Below, piece after piece: positions 38,889 through 47,392 of a stretch of DNA of 64,000 nucleotides. The stretch is from NCBI GenBank assembly GCA_903930435.1, contig CAIYYN010000017.1, forward strand, positions 62,001-126,000, read 5' to 3'. Source of the DNA: an uncultured Hyphomicrobiales bacterium. GTDB taxonomy: Bacteria; Pseudomonadota; Alphaproteobacteria; Rhizobiales; Ancalomicrobiaceae. Every line of letters begins with the position of its first letter. Position 1 is the stretch's first letter. A model generated the notes under the pieces. It made no database searches. It saw nothing but the letters and a program-made list of their open reading frames with translations, and had not been told where the DNA came from. The position numbers and the translations under genes were made by a program.

Positions 38889-40439
38889 TCACAGCGCGTT
38901 GTATCGATAGGGTCGGTATCCGTGTCCCAGGTTCTCGCCCCGCTGATGCGCTTCGAGGACCGGCAAAAGATCTTGCACCGCTTGCCAGCCTGTTTCTTCC
39001 CCTGCTGTTTCCGGCTGCGACAGAACCTCGCCGAGTTCGGCCAGCACGGCGTCGCGATCAATCGAGATGACGCGCCCCTCGTCGACCACCAGCCGCCCGC
39101 CCACGAACACCTGCCGGATCGCACCTCGCCCCCCTCGATGCAGGACGGTCTCGGCCAACGGTGTGCGCCGGTTGACAAAGGGTCGTTCAAGTCGGGCGCG
39201 ATCCATCAAGACGATATCGGCCTGATATCCCGGCTCAAGTCGGCCCGTGAACCCGCCGAAACCAACCGTTTCCGCGCCATGTTGCGTTGCCATTTGCAGG
39301 ATCGCCGCCGCATCAGGCCGCTCGTTGAAGAGGCCCGTTTCCCGGTGCAGCGCCCAGACGAGCTTCATTTCTAGCGTCATATCGCGATCATCGGCAATAT
39401 TCGACTGATCAATGCCGAGCGCAATCGGTATACCGCGCTGTCGCATTGCGTTGACGGGGGCAATCCCGCTGCCCAATCGCAGACCCGAGGAAGCATTATG
39501 GCAGATCGAGCACCGGCACTCCGCAATAGTGTCGAGATCCTCGGCGCTCATCCAGTTGCCATGGCCGAAGGTCGCTTCCGGCCCGAGACATTCCAGCGCC
39601 TTCAGATGCTGGACGGCTGATCGTCCGAACCGGCGACGGGCGAATTCAGCCTGACGCTCCGTCTCCACCAGATGCATGTGAATGCGGGCATCGGTCGCGC
39701 GCGCTGTCTCGAAGATCGTCTGCAGTCCCTCGTCACTCACCCAGTGCAAATTGGCCGGCGCGAGATTGAACCGACGCCGATCCTCATATCCGGGCAGCAA
39801 CTGCGTACGCAGATTGCGATGAAACGCCATCAGGTCGGCAATCGGGATCGCGGCGGCCTTCAGTTGCGGCTCGATCCAGGCGCGCGATGGCAGAGGTAAC
39901 TGCGCGAGTATATCGGCATCCGGCCCATAGCCGAGGATGTTTCTGTCGCGGATCATGAACGAGAACCCGGCCCGCATGCCGATATCGCTGTAGGCACCGA
40001 GGATCGCGGTTGCCTGCGCCATCCATATGTCGGGCGTTCCCGACAGGCCGCTGTGGATGTGTTGAACGGTCGTCGTCCCGCTTTCCAGCATTTCAATTGC
40101 GGAATAGAGCGTGTCGAGACGTGGCGGTATCCGGCGCATCGCGCGGAATTGCGGCAGCCAAAGCTCGAGCGGCGCAAAGGTGACGCCCTGCATGAGTGGC
40201 GTCACCCCGAAATGATGGTGCCCGTTGACAAGACCGGGGATCGCCACGACGTGCGAGCCACCAAATCGCGGCAGTTGATCAACGCCGTGCCCAATCGCCA
40301 CCAGGGGATCGATGCGCGCGATTCTGCCATCCTCGACAACAATCGCCGCATTTTCGCGGACCTGCATCCGCCCGTCCGCATCGACGCCCACGAGGATCGC
40401 GCCTGCCTCGATGAGACAATTTTGGGCAACAGGTCTCAT
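38889..40439 (-). CDS. Amidohydrolase (cytosine deaminase/TrzA-like superfamily)
   Basis: 516 residues. Metal-dependent hydrolase with HxH in GLVNGHHHFGV, the third metal His in ARIHMHLVET, HGNWMSAEDL (fourth His) and IALGIDQSNIADDRD (catalytic Asp). The SICHNASSGLRLGSGIAPV segment matches the SNxxxxLGSGIxP loop of TrzA/SsnA/guanine-deaminase-like members. Substrate unknown; related enzymes remove amino or chloro groups from heterocycles. It is convergent with bciA (33 bases apart). No ATG-proximal ribosome site is strong. Confidence 0.85.
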   Translation of the reverse strand: MRPVAQNCLIEAGAILVGVDADGRMQVRENAAIVVEDGRIARIDPLVAIGHGVDQLPRFGGSHVVAIPGLVNGHHHFGVTPLMQGVTFAPLELWLPQFRAMRRIPPRLDTLYSAIEMLESGTTTVQHIHSGLSGTPDIWMAQATAILGAYSDIGMRAGFSFMIRDRNILGYGPDADILAQLPLPSRAWIEPQLKAAAIPIADLMAFHRNLRTQLLPGYEDRRRFNLAPANLHWVSDEGLQTIFETARATDARIHMHLVETERQAEFARRRFGRSAVQHLKALECLGPEATFGHGNWMSAEDLDTIAECRCSICHNASSGLRLGSGIAPVNAMRQRGIPIALGIDQSNIADDRDMTLEMKLVWALHRETGLFNERPDAAAILQMATQHGAETVGFGGFTGRLEPGYQADIVLMDRARLERPFVNRRTPLAETVLHRGGRGAIRQVFVGGRLVVDEGRVISIDRDAVLAELGEVLSQPETAGEETGWQAVQDLLPVLEAHQRGENLGHGYRPYRYNAL

Positions 40440-40516
40440 CGATCACGATCCTTGCGTCCGGGACAACGCCGTTTCCCGACGCCTGCGAACTGGAAGCAAG
40501 TTATCGGCCAGTTCCC

Positions 40517-41338
40517 TCAATGACCAGCGTAATAGGCCGTGGTCACCTCCCACGCCGTCTTGCGCAGATAGTGGGCAACGGCCGGGTCAAGTCCGGCTTC
40601 ATAGGTGTTGTTTTCTGACGAGCGGCCAGTGAGCGCGGAGTAGACGGTTGCTGCGGCCAGATAGGTGCCGATCAATGTCGGATGCCGCAGGTCCGGCTGA
40701 TACAATTCGAGATCGGGACGCTCCTTGAAGACGCGGGCAAACGCCAGTCCTGCCGGAATGACAAGTTCGTTGTTGTCATTGCCTGCCTTTGTGTACGCCT
40801 CCGCCAGTTGGGCCGTCATTTCAGGATGGTCCTTGTAACCCCATGACATGAACAGCATCGGCTCCATGTCGTGCTTGCGGACGATCTCGGCATTCTTGCG
40901 GGCATAATCGACGAAGATAGCCGACAGCTGCGGATGGATCGGGCACTGGCTGCAATCCATCATGATGACGCCATCGTAGAACTTCGACTTCTTGTTGAAA
41001 ACAATGTTGTTTTTAGAATCGAAGGTGTAATAGCCGATCGCGTGCGGGCGCAGGTAGGACTCCATGTCGTGCCAGTCAAACCCCGACCCGCCGATGGTGA
41101 CCATCGTGCCGGAGTTGGGACGCCGCTCGGCTTCTGGCGCACCTGCAGCCAACCGGCTGACATAACCGGGCAAGCCGTTGTTGTAATAAAAGAAGCTGTT
41201 GCCGACATACATGAAGGCTTCTGCCGACGGGTTCGCAGGTGCCTTTACCGTCGGCACCGTCTGCGCATTTGCATACCCCATCCAGAGGGCTGCCCAGGCA
41301 ACCACGAGCGTACGGACTATCGTCTTGGCGATCATCAT
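40517..41338 (-). CDS. Secreted SGNH-hydrolase-like protein
   Basis: 273 residues; a signal peptide (about 1–25, cleaved after NAQ or nearby). SGNH-type landmarks: MYVGNSFFYYN as a variant block I with Ser, the GGSGFDWHD region, and YQPDLRHPTLIGTYLAA as the Asp-x2-His block V. The middle MMDCSQCP has two cysteines. Close to uncharacterised SGNH/DUF4886-like proteins; ester hydrolysis in the periplasm is plausible but unproven. Starts with tandem ATG codons (41338 chosen). Confidence 0.65.
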   Translation of the reverse strand: MMIAKTIVRTLVVAWAALWMGYANAQTVPTVKAPANPSAEAFMYVGNSFFYYNNGLPGYVSRLAAGAPEAERRPNSGTMVTIGGSGFDWHDMESYLRPHAIGYYTFDSKNNIVFNKKSKFYDGVIMMDCSQCPIHPQLSAIFVDYARKNAEIVRKHDMEPMLFMSWGYKDHPEMTAQLAEAYTKAGNDNNELVIPAGLAFARVFKERPDLELYQPDLRHPTLIGTYLAAATVYSALTGRSSENNTYEAGLDPAVAHYLRKTAWEVTTAYYAGH

Positions 41339-41469
41339 TTTCGCGTTTCCTGCCGAATTTTGCCTTGTTGATCAGGCGGAAAGCTTAACCCGAAGAGCTG
41401 TCCCTATTCAAGTTTGCCCAATCCGACCCAGCCGATGCAGCACGAAGCGGACCAGCCGCTTGCGGTCGA

Positions 41470-41499
41470 TCCATATTTCAATTAGTCTCGACATATGGA
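41470..41499. promoter_or_regulatory. Inverted repeat overlapping the arsR start (candidate operator)
   Basis: TCCATAT / ATATGGA, perfect 7-bp arms separated by 16 bases, with the right arm on the arsR start codon. Autoregulation by ArsR proteins at a dyad near their own promoter is the norm, so this is a plausible but unproven operator. Confidence 0.35.
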
Positions 41500-41845
41500 C
41501 GAATTGGAAATCATCACGGCACTGACGGCCCTGGCGCAAACGACCCGGCTCCAGGCGTTCAAACTCCTCGTCACGCATGAGCCAAATGGCCTGGCATCTG
41601 GGGAACTCGCGCGTCAGCTCGAGGTTCCGCACAACACGATGTCGACCCATCTCGCCATATTGACGCGGACGGGTCTGATTTCAGGCGAACGGCAAAGCCG
41701 AACGATCACTTACCGTGCCAACATCAGCCGGTTCCGCGACATCGCCCTATATCTGCTGCGGGATTGTTGCGGCGGACGGCCAGATGCCTGTGTGCCGCTC
41801 ATGTCTGATCTGATCCCGTGCTGCACGCCAAAGGAAACGGCATGA
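41495..41845 (+). CDS. arsR: ArsR-family arsenic-responsive repressor
   Basis: 116 residues, winged-helix ArsR/SmtB fold: LAQTTRLQAFKLLV, LASGELARQLEVPHNTMSTHLAIL (recognition helix) and TYRANISRFRDIALYLL. Candidate As(III) ligands are C-terminal cysteines in DCCGGRPDAC and PCC, as in the type with a C-terminal binding site rather than the helix-α3 CVC site of E. coli ArsR. First gene of arsR–arsC–aquaporin; its stop overlaps the arsC start (ATGA). Confidence 0.9.
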   Translation: MDELEIITALTALAQTTRLQAFKLLVTHEPNGLASGELARQLEVPHNTMSTHLAILTRTGLISGERQSRTITYRANISRFRDIALYLLRDCCGGRPDACVPLMSDLIPCCTPKETA

Positions 41846-42282
41846 CCCATCCCGTCGACGTCATCATCTATCACAACCCCGCCTGCGGCACGTCACGCAA
41901 CACGCTGGCCATGATCCGCAACGCCGGCATCGAGCCTCACGTAATCGAGTACCTGAAGTCGCCGCCCGCGCGCGAACTGCTGGTGCAACTCATCAGACGC
42001 ATGGGACTGACCGTTCGGGAGGTGTTGCGCGACAAGGGAACGCCGTTTCAGGACCTTGGGCTTGCAGATCCGACGCTGAGCGACGATCAGCTGCTTGATG
42101 CCATGATGGCCCACCCGATCCTGATCAATCGCCCGATTGTGGTCACCTCGATGGGCGTTCGCTTGTGTCGTCCATCTGAAAAAGTGCTTGAGATTCTGCC
42201 CGAGCCGCAACGCGACGCCTTTACGAAGGAAGACGGTGAACGTGTTGTCGATGCCGACGGCAAGCGGGTGACGGCGCAATGA
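41842..42282 (+). CDS. arsC: Arsenate reductase (glutaredoxin-dependent)
   Basis: 146 residues. ArsC fold with catalytic Cys in YHNPACGTSRNTL (about residue 15) and the three arginines of the arsenate pocket reflected in LIRRMG, NRPIVV and VRLCRPSEKVLEILP. Reduces As(V) to As(III) using glutathione/glutaredoxin. The ATG at 41842 (AAGGAAACGG upstream) overlaps the arsR stop by 4 bases, and its own stop overlaps the aquaporin start by 4 bases, so the three are translationally coupled. Confidence 0.93.
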   Translation: MTHPVDVIIYHNPACGTSRNTLAMIRNAGIEPHVIEYLKSPPARELLVQLIRRMGLTVREVLRDKGTPFQDLGLADPTLSDDQLLDAMMAHPILINRPIVVTSMGVRLCRPSEKVLEILPEPQRDAFTKEDGERVVDADGKRVTAQ

Positions 42283-42965
42283 ACGTCCCGCTCTCAAAAC
42301 GTCTTGCATCCGAGACCCTCGGCACAGGCATTCTCGTTACGACGGTAGTCGGCTCGGGCATCATGGCCGAAAGACTGGCCGGTGGTAATATCGCCGTCGC
42401 GCTTCTCGGCAACACGATCCCGACCGGCGCAATCCTTGTCGTTTTGATCCTGATATTCGGCCCCCTGTCAGGCGCCCATCTCAATCCCGTTGTCTCTATT
42501 GTGATGGCCATGCGCAAAGAGATGCCGTGGCAGGCGATGATGCTCTATGCTTTGGCCCAGATCATCGGAGGCTGCTTCGGCACGCTTCTGGCGCATGGCA
42601 TGTTCGAGTTGCCACTCGTCGAATATGGCTTGAAGGCCCGGACCGGCGCTGGCCAATGGTTGGCAGAGGCTGTCGCGACTTTTGGGCTGATCCTCACGAT
42701 CCTCGCGGTCGCCCGCCAACGTGCCCACATGATCCCCGTGTCTGTCGGTCTCTATATCACGGCGGCTTACTGGTTTACGTCTTCGACGTCGTTTGCAAAC
42801 CCGGCCGTGACCATTGCGCGCGCACTGACTCGGAGCTTTTCAGGTATCGCCGTCAGCGACGTCTTGCCCTTCATCCTGTGTCAGGTGATCGGTGCGATAA
42901 CCGGCTTGCTACTCGCAAACTGGCTGTTCGAAGCCGAAAGAATACCCACTATCTCCGGCACCTAA
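42279..42965 (+). CDS. Aquaporin-family channel of the ars operon (AqpS-like)
   Basis: 228 residues, six transmembrane helices plus two half-helices with the motifs HLNPVVS and FANPAVT (first NPA is NPV). Position third in arsR–arsC–channel matches Sinorhizobium meliloti arsR–aqpS–arsC–arsH, where the AqpS aquaglyceroporin lets arsenite made by ArsC flow out down its gradient. No arsB or acr3 pump is encoded nearby, which supports the channel as the exit route. Sequence supports the MIP family; arsenite permeation is inference from context. Confidence 0.87.
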   Translation: MNVPLSKRLASETLGTGILVTTVVGSGIMAERLAGGNIAVALLGNTIPTGAILVVLILIFGPLSGAHLNPVVSIVMAMRKEMPWQAMMLYALAQIIGGCFGTLLAHGMFELPLVEYGLKARTGAGQWLAEAVATFGLILTILAVARQRAHMIPVSVGLYITAAYWFTSSTSFANPAVTIARALTRSFSGIAVSDVLPFILCQVIGAITGLLLANWLFEAERIPTISGT

Positions 42966-42995
42966 GCTAGACGCAGCGGTAATCAAGCCGTCGCA

Positions 42996-43682
42996 TTAGT
43001 CGATCGGCTCAAGCCCGAAGCGACGCTTGGACGCCTCGGCGGTCGGGGCAAGGAGATAATCGAGAAGATCACGTGCAGCGGTCACCTGCTGCGACCCCGC
43101 CCCGATACCCACCGAGAATGTCGTGATTGTCTGCACCGGCGGCGGCAACAAGCCAACGATTTCAATGCCGGGTTCGCCGAGCAATTCGCTCAATTGCTGG
43201 ACACCAATGTCGGCCTCTCCATTGGCGACCAGCGAGGCCACGGGCACGCCGGGCTTGGCCTGCACGAAACGGTCCGGATTGAGCGCCGGATCAAGCCCCC
43301 ACGGCTTCAGCACCGAGACCAGGTGGTTGCCGCTCGGCCCCGTCGAATAGCCAATGACACGGGCCCCAAAGAACACGGCCTTGATATCGACTTCGTCCTC
43401 GATTTTCGGCTTGGGCGCTCCGGCCCGCACTGCCAGCGCCATGGCTGAGCGGACGAAATCACGCCGGCTGCCCGCCAGAATGGCACCTTCGGCCTCATGC
43501 GTCGCCAGCACATCGGCAGGCAGAAACACGAGATCAAACGTCTCGCCCGCCCGCAGCCGCCGCGCGGCTTCAACGCCGCCAATGGATAGAACCGATACCT
43601 CGACGCCATGCTCCTGACGGTAGCGTTCGGTGAGGTCTGCGAGTGTCCGGCGCACAGCCATGGACGATAGCACGGTAATCAT
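42996..43682 (-). CDS. ModA-like substrate-binding protein without signal peptide
   Basis: 228 residues starting at MITVLSSMAVRR; the longer frame adds 24 polar residues and no signal. Fold of molybdate-type periplasmic binding proteins: VLSSMAVRRTLADL, FDLVFLPADVLA, GYSTGPSGNHLVSVLKPWG, GEADIGVQQLSELL and FSVGIGAGSQQ. Without a leader it would stay in the cytoplasm, where such proteins may act as sensors or steroid/aromatic-acid pathway helpers. No ABC permease or ATPase is adjacent. It follows soxG by 90 bases on the same strand and could be cotranscribed. Confidence 0.7.
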   Translation of the reverse strand: MITVLSSMAVRRTLADLTERYRQEHGVEVSVLSIGGVEAARRLRAGETFDLVFLPADVLATHEAEGAILAGSRRDFVRSAMALAVRAGAPKPKIEDEVDIKAVFFGARVIGYSTGPSGNHLVSVLKPWGLDPALNPDRFVQAKPGVPVASLVANGEADIGVQQLSELLGEPGIEIVGLLPPPVQTITTFSVGIGAGSQQVTAARDLLDYLLAPTAEASKRRFGLEPID

Positions 43683-43772
43683 GAGGGTGTTCCGGGGCGA
43701 TTTTCGGGAAAGCGGATCTCCTTTTCCCGTGTTTCGCGTGCGTTGTAAATTCAAAAGCGAGGGGTCTCGGAC

Positions 43773-44312
43773 TTACCGCGTCTCAAGCCAGCGCCAGATA
43801 TAAGCGTCGCGGCCCGTCTCGACGTGGAGAAGCGCGGTTTTCGGGGCGGTCCGCACCATAAGGCAGGCAACACCGGCAAAGACAATTGCGGCAGAACGAC
43901 TGCCCGCCCAGACGTCCGTCGTCGTCGCTTCCCGGATGATGGCGTCAAGCTCATCACCCGCCAGTTCGAATGCCAGATAGCCGCTGTCGGCAGGCGTGAC
44001 GGCCCATCCCCCGGCATTCCAGCCCGGCGTTAAGCCCAGCGGCTCAGGCGACACGATCATGGCCTTGTCGCGGGACATGCGGATCGCGAAAGCAGGCGTT
44101 TGCGCGATCTCCCAAAGCCCAAGCATCGGACAATCCGGCGCGATGGACGCAATCGCCTCTGCGATCCGACCGATCACGATCGTCCGCCCCAGCCCCGGTA
44201 CTGGCTTCAGCGACCAGCCGTCCCTCATCAGGGAAACCGTTCGCCAATCCGGAACCGGCGTCCATTTCGCCATCGGGTCGGGCATCGACATAACTGCTAC
44301 GGGATCACGCAT
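43773..44312 (-). CDS. soxG: Sarcosine oxidase gamma subunit
   Basis: 179 residues from ATG 44312, overlapping the soxA stop by 8 bases. Sarcosine oxidase γ family: GLWEIAQTPAFAIRMSRDKAMIVSP, TPADSGYLAFELAGDELDAI, and the C-terminal TALLHVETGRDAYIWRWLE that is highly conserved. γ has an aminomethyltransferase-like fold and caps the complex. Fourth gene of soxBDAG. Confidence 0.92.
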   Translation of the reverse strand: MRDPVAVMSMPDPMAKWTPVPDWRTVSLMRDGWSLKPVPGLGRTIVIGRIAEAIASIAPDCPMLGLWEIAQTPAFAIRMSRDKAMIVSPEPLGLTPGWNAGGWAVTPADSGYLAFELAGDELDAIIREATTTDVWAGSRSAAIVFAGVACLMVRTAPKTALLHVETGRDAYIWRWLETR

Positions 44313-47112
44313 TGAGCCGCCCTCCGTCACGATCAAAGGCGCAAGGGTCACTGATGGTTGCGCGCAACGTTTTGCCCAGATGATACAGCATGATGTCTTC
44401 GCCGAGCCTTGCCAGACCGCGCTCGATAAGGCCGAGCGCAATCGGGCGGTTCAACACAGGGCTGAAATAGCTTGATGTCACGAACCCGATGGACCGCCGC
44501 TTGCCATCAGCCAGTTCAACGGCATGCGCGCCTGTTGGCAGCGGCTCGGCGGAATGCACCGTCAAGCCCACTAGTTGCTGGCGATCCGTCCGCTGGGCAT
44601 TCTCGGTGAACAGCGAGCGCTTGCCGACAAACTCATCCCGGCGTTTGTCGCGTGGCCCGTTGATCCCGAGATCGGCAGGAATGGTCGTACCATCCGTATC
44701 CTTGCCCGCGATGATGTAGCCTTTCTCCGCGCGCAGCAGCAGCAGCGCCTCGGAGCCAAGCAGACAGCCGCCGAACTCGGCCAGCAGAGCCCGCATCTGC
44801 GTGAACAAATCCGGCGCTGCGAGCGAGGGTACCGACACCTCATAGCTCCGGTCGCCGGTGAAGCTGACACGGGCCAAACGCGCCGGGCCGCCCGCGAATG
44901 TCGCCTCGACGAATGCCATGTGCGGCAGGGAAACATCATCGAGATCAACGCCAAGCTCAAGCCGGGCCACGAGATCACGGGCGCGCGGACCGGTTGCCGT
45001 CAGTGTCGCCCACTGCGGCGTCGAATTGTGGATGACGACTTCAGCCGGATTGAACCGGTCCTGCCGCCATTCCTCCAATGGCATCAACACGCCATCCACA
45101 TGGCCGGAAGAGCACGAGACGATGTAATGCGTGTCCGAGACCTTGGCGACGACTCCGTCATCATAGATGACGCCGCTTTCTGTCAGCATGAAGCCGTAGC
45201 GCAGGCGTCCAGGCTTCAGGGTCGAAATCGTGTTGTAGGAATTGAAATCGAGAACAGCTCCCGCCTGCGGACCGAACACCTCGATCTTTCCGAGCGGCGA
45301 TCCATCCAGCAGCGCCACCGTCTCGCGGGCGATCCGGGCCTCCCGCTGGATTTCCCTCTGATCCGCGCCTGTCCCATAGTAGGCTGGCCGCAGCCAGCCG
45401 CCATATTCGCGGAACACGGCCCCGGCATCGCGATGCTGCGGTTCCAGAACCAGCCTTTTGACCGGATTATACAATTCGCCGCGCCTGCGCCCGGCAATGA
45501 TCTTAAGCGGCACCGGCACATAGGGCGGACGGTAGGTCGTCGTGCCGGTGGCGTCGATCGATCTGCCGGTGATCGCCGCCATGGTGGCGAGACCATTGAG
45601 GTTGGAGGTCTTGCCCTGATCGGTCGCCATGCCGAGCGTCGTGTAGCGCTTCAAGTGCTCGACAGACCGGTAATTCTCCCGCGCGGCCAGTTCGATGTCC
45701 TTTACGGTGACATCGTTCTGGAAGTCGATCCATTGCCGCCCCTTGGCACCGGTGACCGGCCAGACGGCTTCAATCGCATAGGGCGCATATGCCCAGTCGA
45801 TGATGGGCACGTCGCCTGACCCGCCTCCCGCAGCATGCGCCTCGGCCAGCGATGGACCAAGATCAAACGTGCCGTTCGCAGCGCCAATCACAGCCAGTCC
45901 GCTGACAGGCTTGGCCGGAACAAGGGCAGCCGTCTGCTCATCGTAACGAAGCTTGCCCGTCGCCTGCGCATAGAGATGTACGGTGGGTGAAAATCCGCTA
46001 GACACCAGCAGGCAGTCCGCAATCACGCGCTCTCCGTTGATCCAAACCGCCGTGACGCCGGATTTCCCCTCAACTCCGGTTATCTCCGCGCCAGACCGCC
46101 GGTCTGCGACCCGAACCTCTGCGCCTGCCTTGCGCAAGGCATCGATCCCATCGTCTGTTCGCGTGTTGTTGGTCGCAAGCACGATCTTCTGCCCGACCAG
46201 CAGACCATGCCGTTTCAGGAAAACCAGCGCCGCCTCTGCCGACATGACGCCCGGACGATCATTGTCTGGGAATACCAAAGGCCGCTCGATGGCCCCGGTC
46301 GCCAGAATGATCTGACCCGCCCGTATCTGCCAAAGTGCATCGGATTGCCCGAGCCGCCGTTCCCAAACACAGGCGAGATTGTGCTGATAGACGCCATAGG
46401 CGGTCGAATTGGTCAGCACGCGCTGTCCGGCACCCGACAACTCCGCCCCGACAGACTGCGCCCAGTCCGCACCCTGAATACCCTCAAGCGTCACATCACG
46501 ATAAAGCAGCGAGCCACCGGGCTGCGTCTGGTCATCGACAAGGATCACGCGCTTGCCCGCCCGGCTCGCGGCCCGTGCCGCCGTAAGCCCTGCCGGTCCC
46601 GCACCAATGACGAGTACGTCGCAACGCTCGTTGATCTGCGGGCTATCGGCTGGTGGTTCGTGGGTCGGATCAAGCCGCCCCAGCCCCGCCATCGCCCGGA
46701 TGCGCGGTTCAAACAGATGCCAGTCCGGCCACATGAAGGTCTTGTAGTAGAAACCAGCCGGGATGAATTGCGCAAGGCGGTCGATGAACCCATGGCGGTC
46801 GGTTTCTGCACCCGGATCGGCATTCCCGGCACGAACGACCATGCCGTCGACAAGCTTTTCCGTAGTCGCCCGCACATTCGGTGACGTTTTTCCCGAAAGC
46901 GTCACGTCGACAAGCCCGTTCGGGTCCTCGACGCCTGCGCCATAGATGCCGCGCGGGCGATGATACTTGAAACTGCGCCCGATGACGCGCACATCATTGG
47001 CCAGCAACGCGGAGGCAATTGTATCGCCCTCAAGCCCTTGCAGCCTGCGACCGTCGAACTGGAACGATATCGGTCGGCGCTCGCCGATTTCACCCACCCG
47101 TCGCGCCGTCAT
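44305..47112 (-). CDS. soxA: Sarcosine oxidase alpha subunit
   Basis: 935 residues, full length. An N-terminal ferredoxin-like segment (FDGRRLQGLEGDTIASALLANDV) precedes the NAD-binding domain VLVIGAGPAGLTAARAASRAGKRVILVDDQ, GGSLLYR, and a second dinucleotide fold. The C-terminal folate-binding aminomethyltransferase half starts near residue 540 and shows EYGGWLRPAYY and RLARVSFTGDRSYEVSVPS. The heterotetramer converts sarcosine, oxygen and tetrahydrofolate to glycine, H2O2 and 5,10-methylene-THF. ATG 47112 overlaps the soxD stop (ATGA). Confidence 0.97.
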   Translation of the reverse strand: MTARRVGEIGERRPISFQFDGRRLQGLEGDTIASALLANDVRVIGRSFKYHRPRGIYGAGVEDPNGLVDVTLSGKTSPNVRATTEKLVDGMVVRAGNADPGAETDRHGFIDRLAQFIPAGFYYKTFMWPDWHLFEPRIRAMAGLGRLDPTHEPPADSPQINERCDVLVIGAGPAGLTAARAASRAGKRVILVDDQTQPGGSLLYRDVTLEGIQGADWAQSVGAELSGAGQRVLTNSTAYGVYQHNLACVWERRLGQSDALWQIRAGQIILATGAIERPLVFPDNDRPGVMSAEAALVFLKRHGLLVGQKIVLATNNTRTDDGIDALRKAGAEVRVADRRSGAEITGVEGKSGVTAVWINGERVIADCLLVSSGFSPTVHLYAQATGKLRYDEQTAALVPAKPVSGLAVIGAANGTFDLGPSLAEAHAAGGGSGDVPIIDWAYAPYAIEAVWPVTGAKGRQWIDFQNDVTVKDIELAARENYRSVEHLKRYTTLGMATDQGKTSNLNGLATMAAITGRSIDATGTTTYRPPYVPVPLKIIAGRRRGELYNPVKRLVLEPQHRDAGAVFREYGGWLRPAYYGTGADQREIQREARIARETVALLDGSPLGKIEVFGPQAGAVLDFNSYNTISTLKPGRLRYGFMLTESGVIYDDGVVAKVSDTHYIVSCSSGHVDGVLMPLEEWRQDRFNPAEVVIHNSTPQWATLTATGPRARDLVARLELGVDLDDVSLPHMAFVEATFAGGPARLARVSFTGDRSYEVSVPSLAAPDLFTQMRALLAEFGGCLLGSEALLLLRAEKGYIIAGKDTDGTTIPADLGINGPRDKRRDEFVGKRSLFTENAQRTDRQQLVGLTVHSAEPLPTGAHAVELADGKRRSIGFVTSSYFSPVLNRPIALGLIERGLARLGEDIMLYHLGKTLRATISDPCAFDRDGGRLNA

Positions 47113-47375
47113 GCCGCATCTCCCCTCAGCGAAACCGACTGCACGACGTCATGCGTCACCGTATCGCGCTCCATGAGGAAAAACTCCCCGCAAGTCTGGT
47201 GCAGCCAGATTTCACGCGTTGCGCCCTTGGGGTTCGCATTCGTGTGGAGATAGGCGGCCCATGCCTCGGCTTTGACGTCGCTGGCTGGCTCAGGCCGCGT
47301 CTTGCCGGCCTCGGCGCCATAGAAAAACTCGGTTTCCGCGCGCGGTCCGCAAAAGGGACAGGTGAAAAGCTGCAT
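47109..47375 (-). CDS. soxD: Sarcosine oxidase delta subunit
   Basis: 88 residues, standard length. Zinc site ligands visible: CPFCGPRAETEF near the N-terminus and LHQTCGEFFLMERDT near residue 60 (Cys, Cys, His, Cys). Packs against the α subunit in the αβγδ enzyme. Lies 17 bases after soxB and overlaps soxA by 4 bases. Confidence 0.95.
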   Translation of the reverse strand: MQLFTCPFCGPRAETEFFYGAEAGKTRPEPASDVKAEAWAAYLHTNANPKGATREIWLHQTCGEFFLMERDTVTHDVVQSVSLRGDAA

Positions 47376-47392
47376 GTCCGCAAATCCTTGAC

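Noticed and set aside
44575-45819. 414-codon open frame opposite soxA
   Set aside because: soxA is unambiguous; the opposite frame shows only Arg/Asp/Gly-rich low-information sequence.
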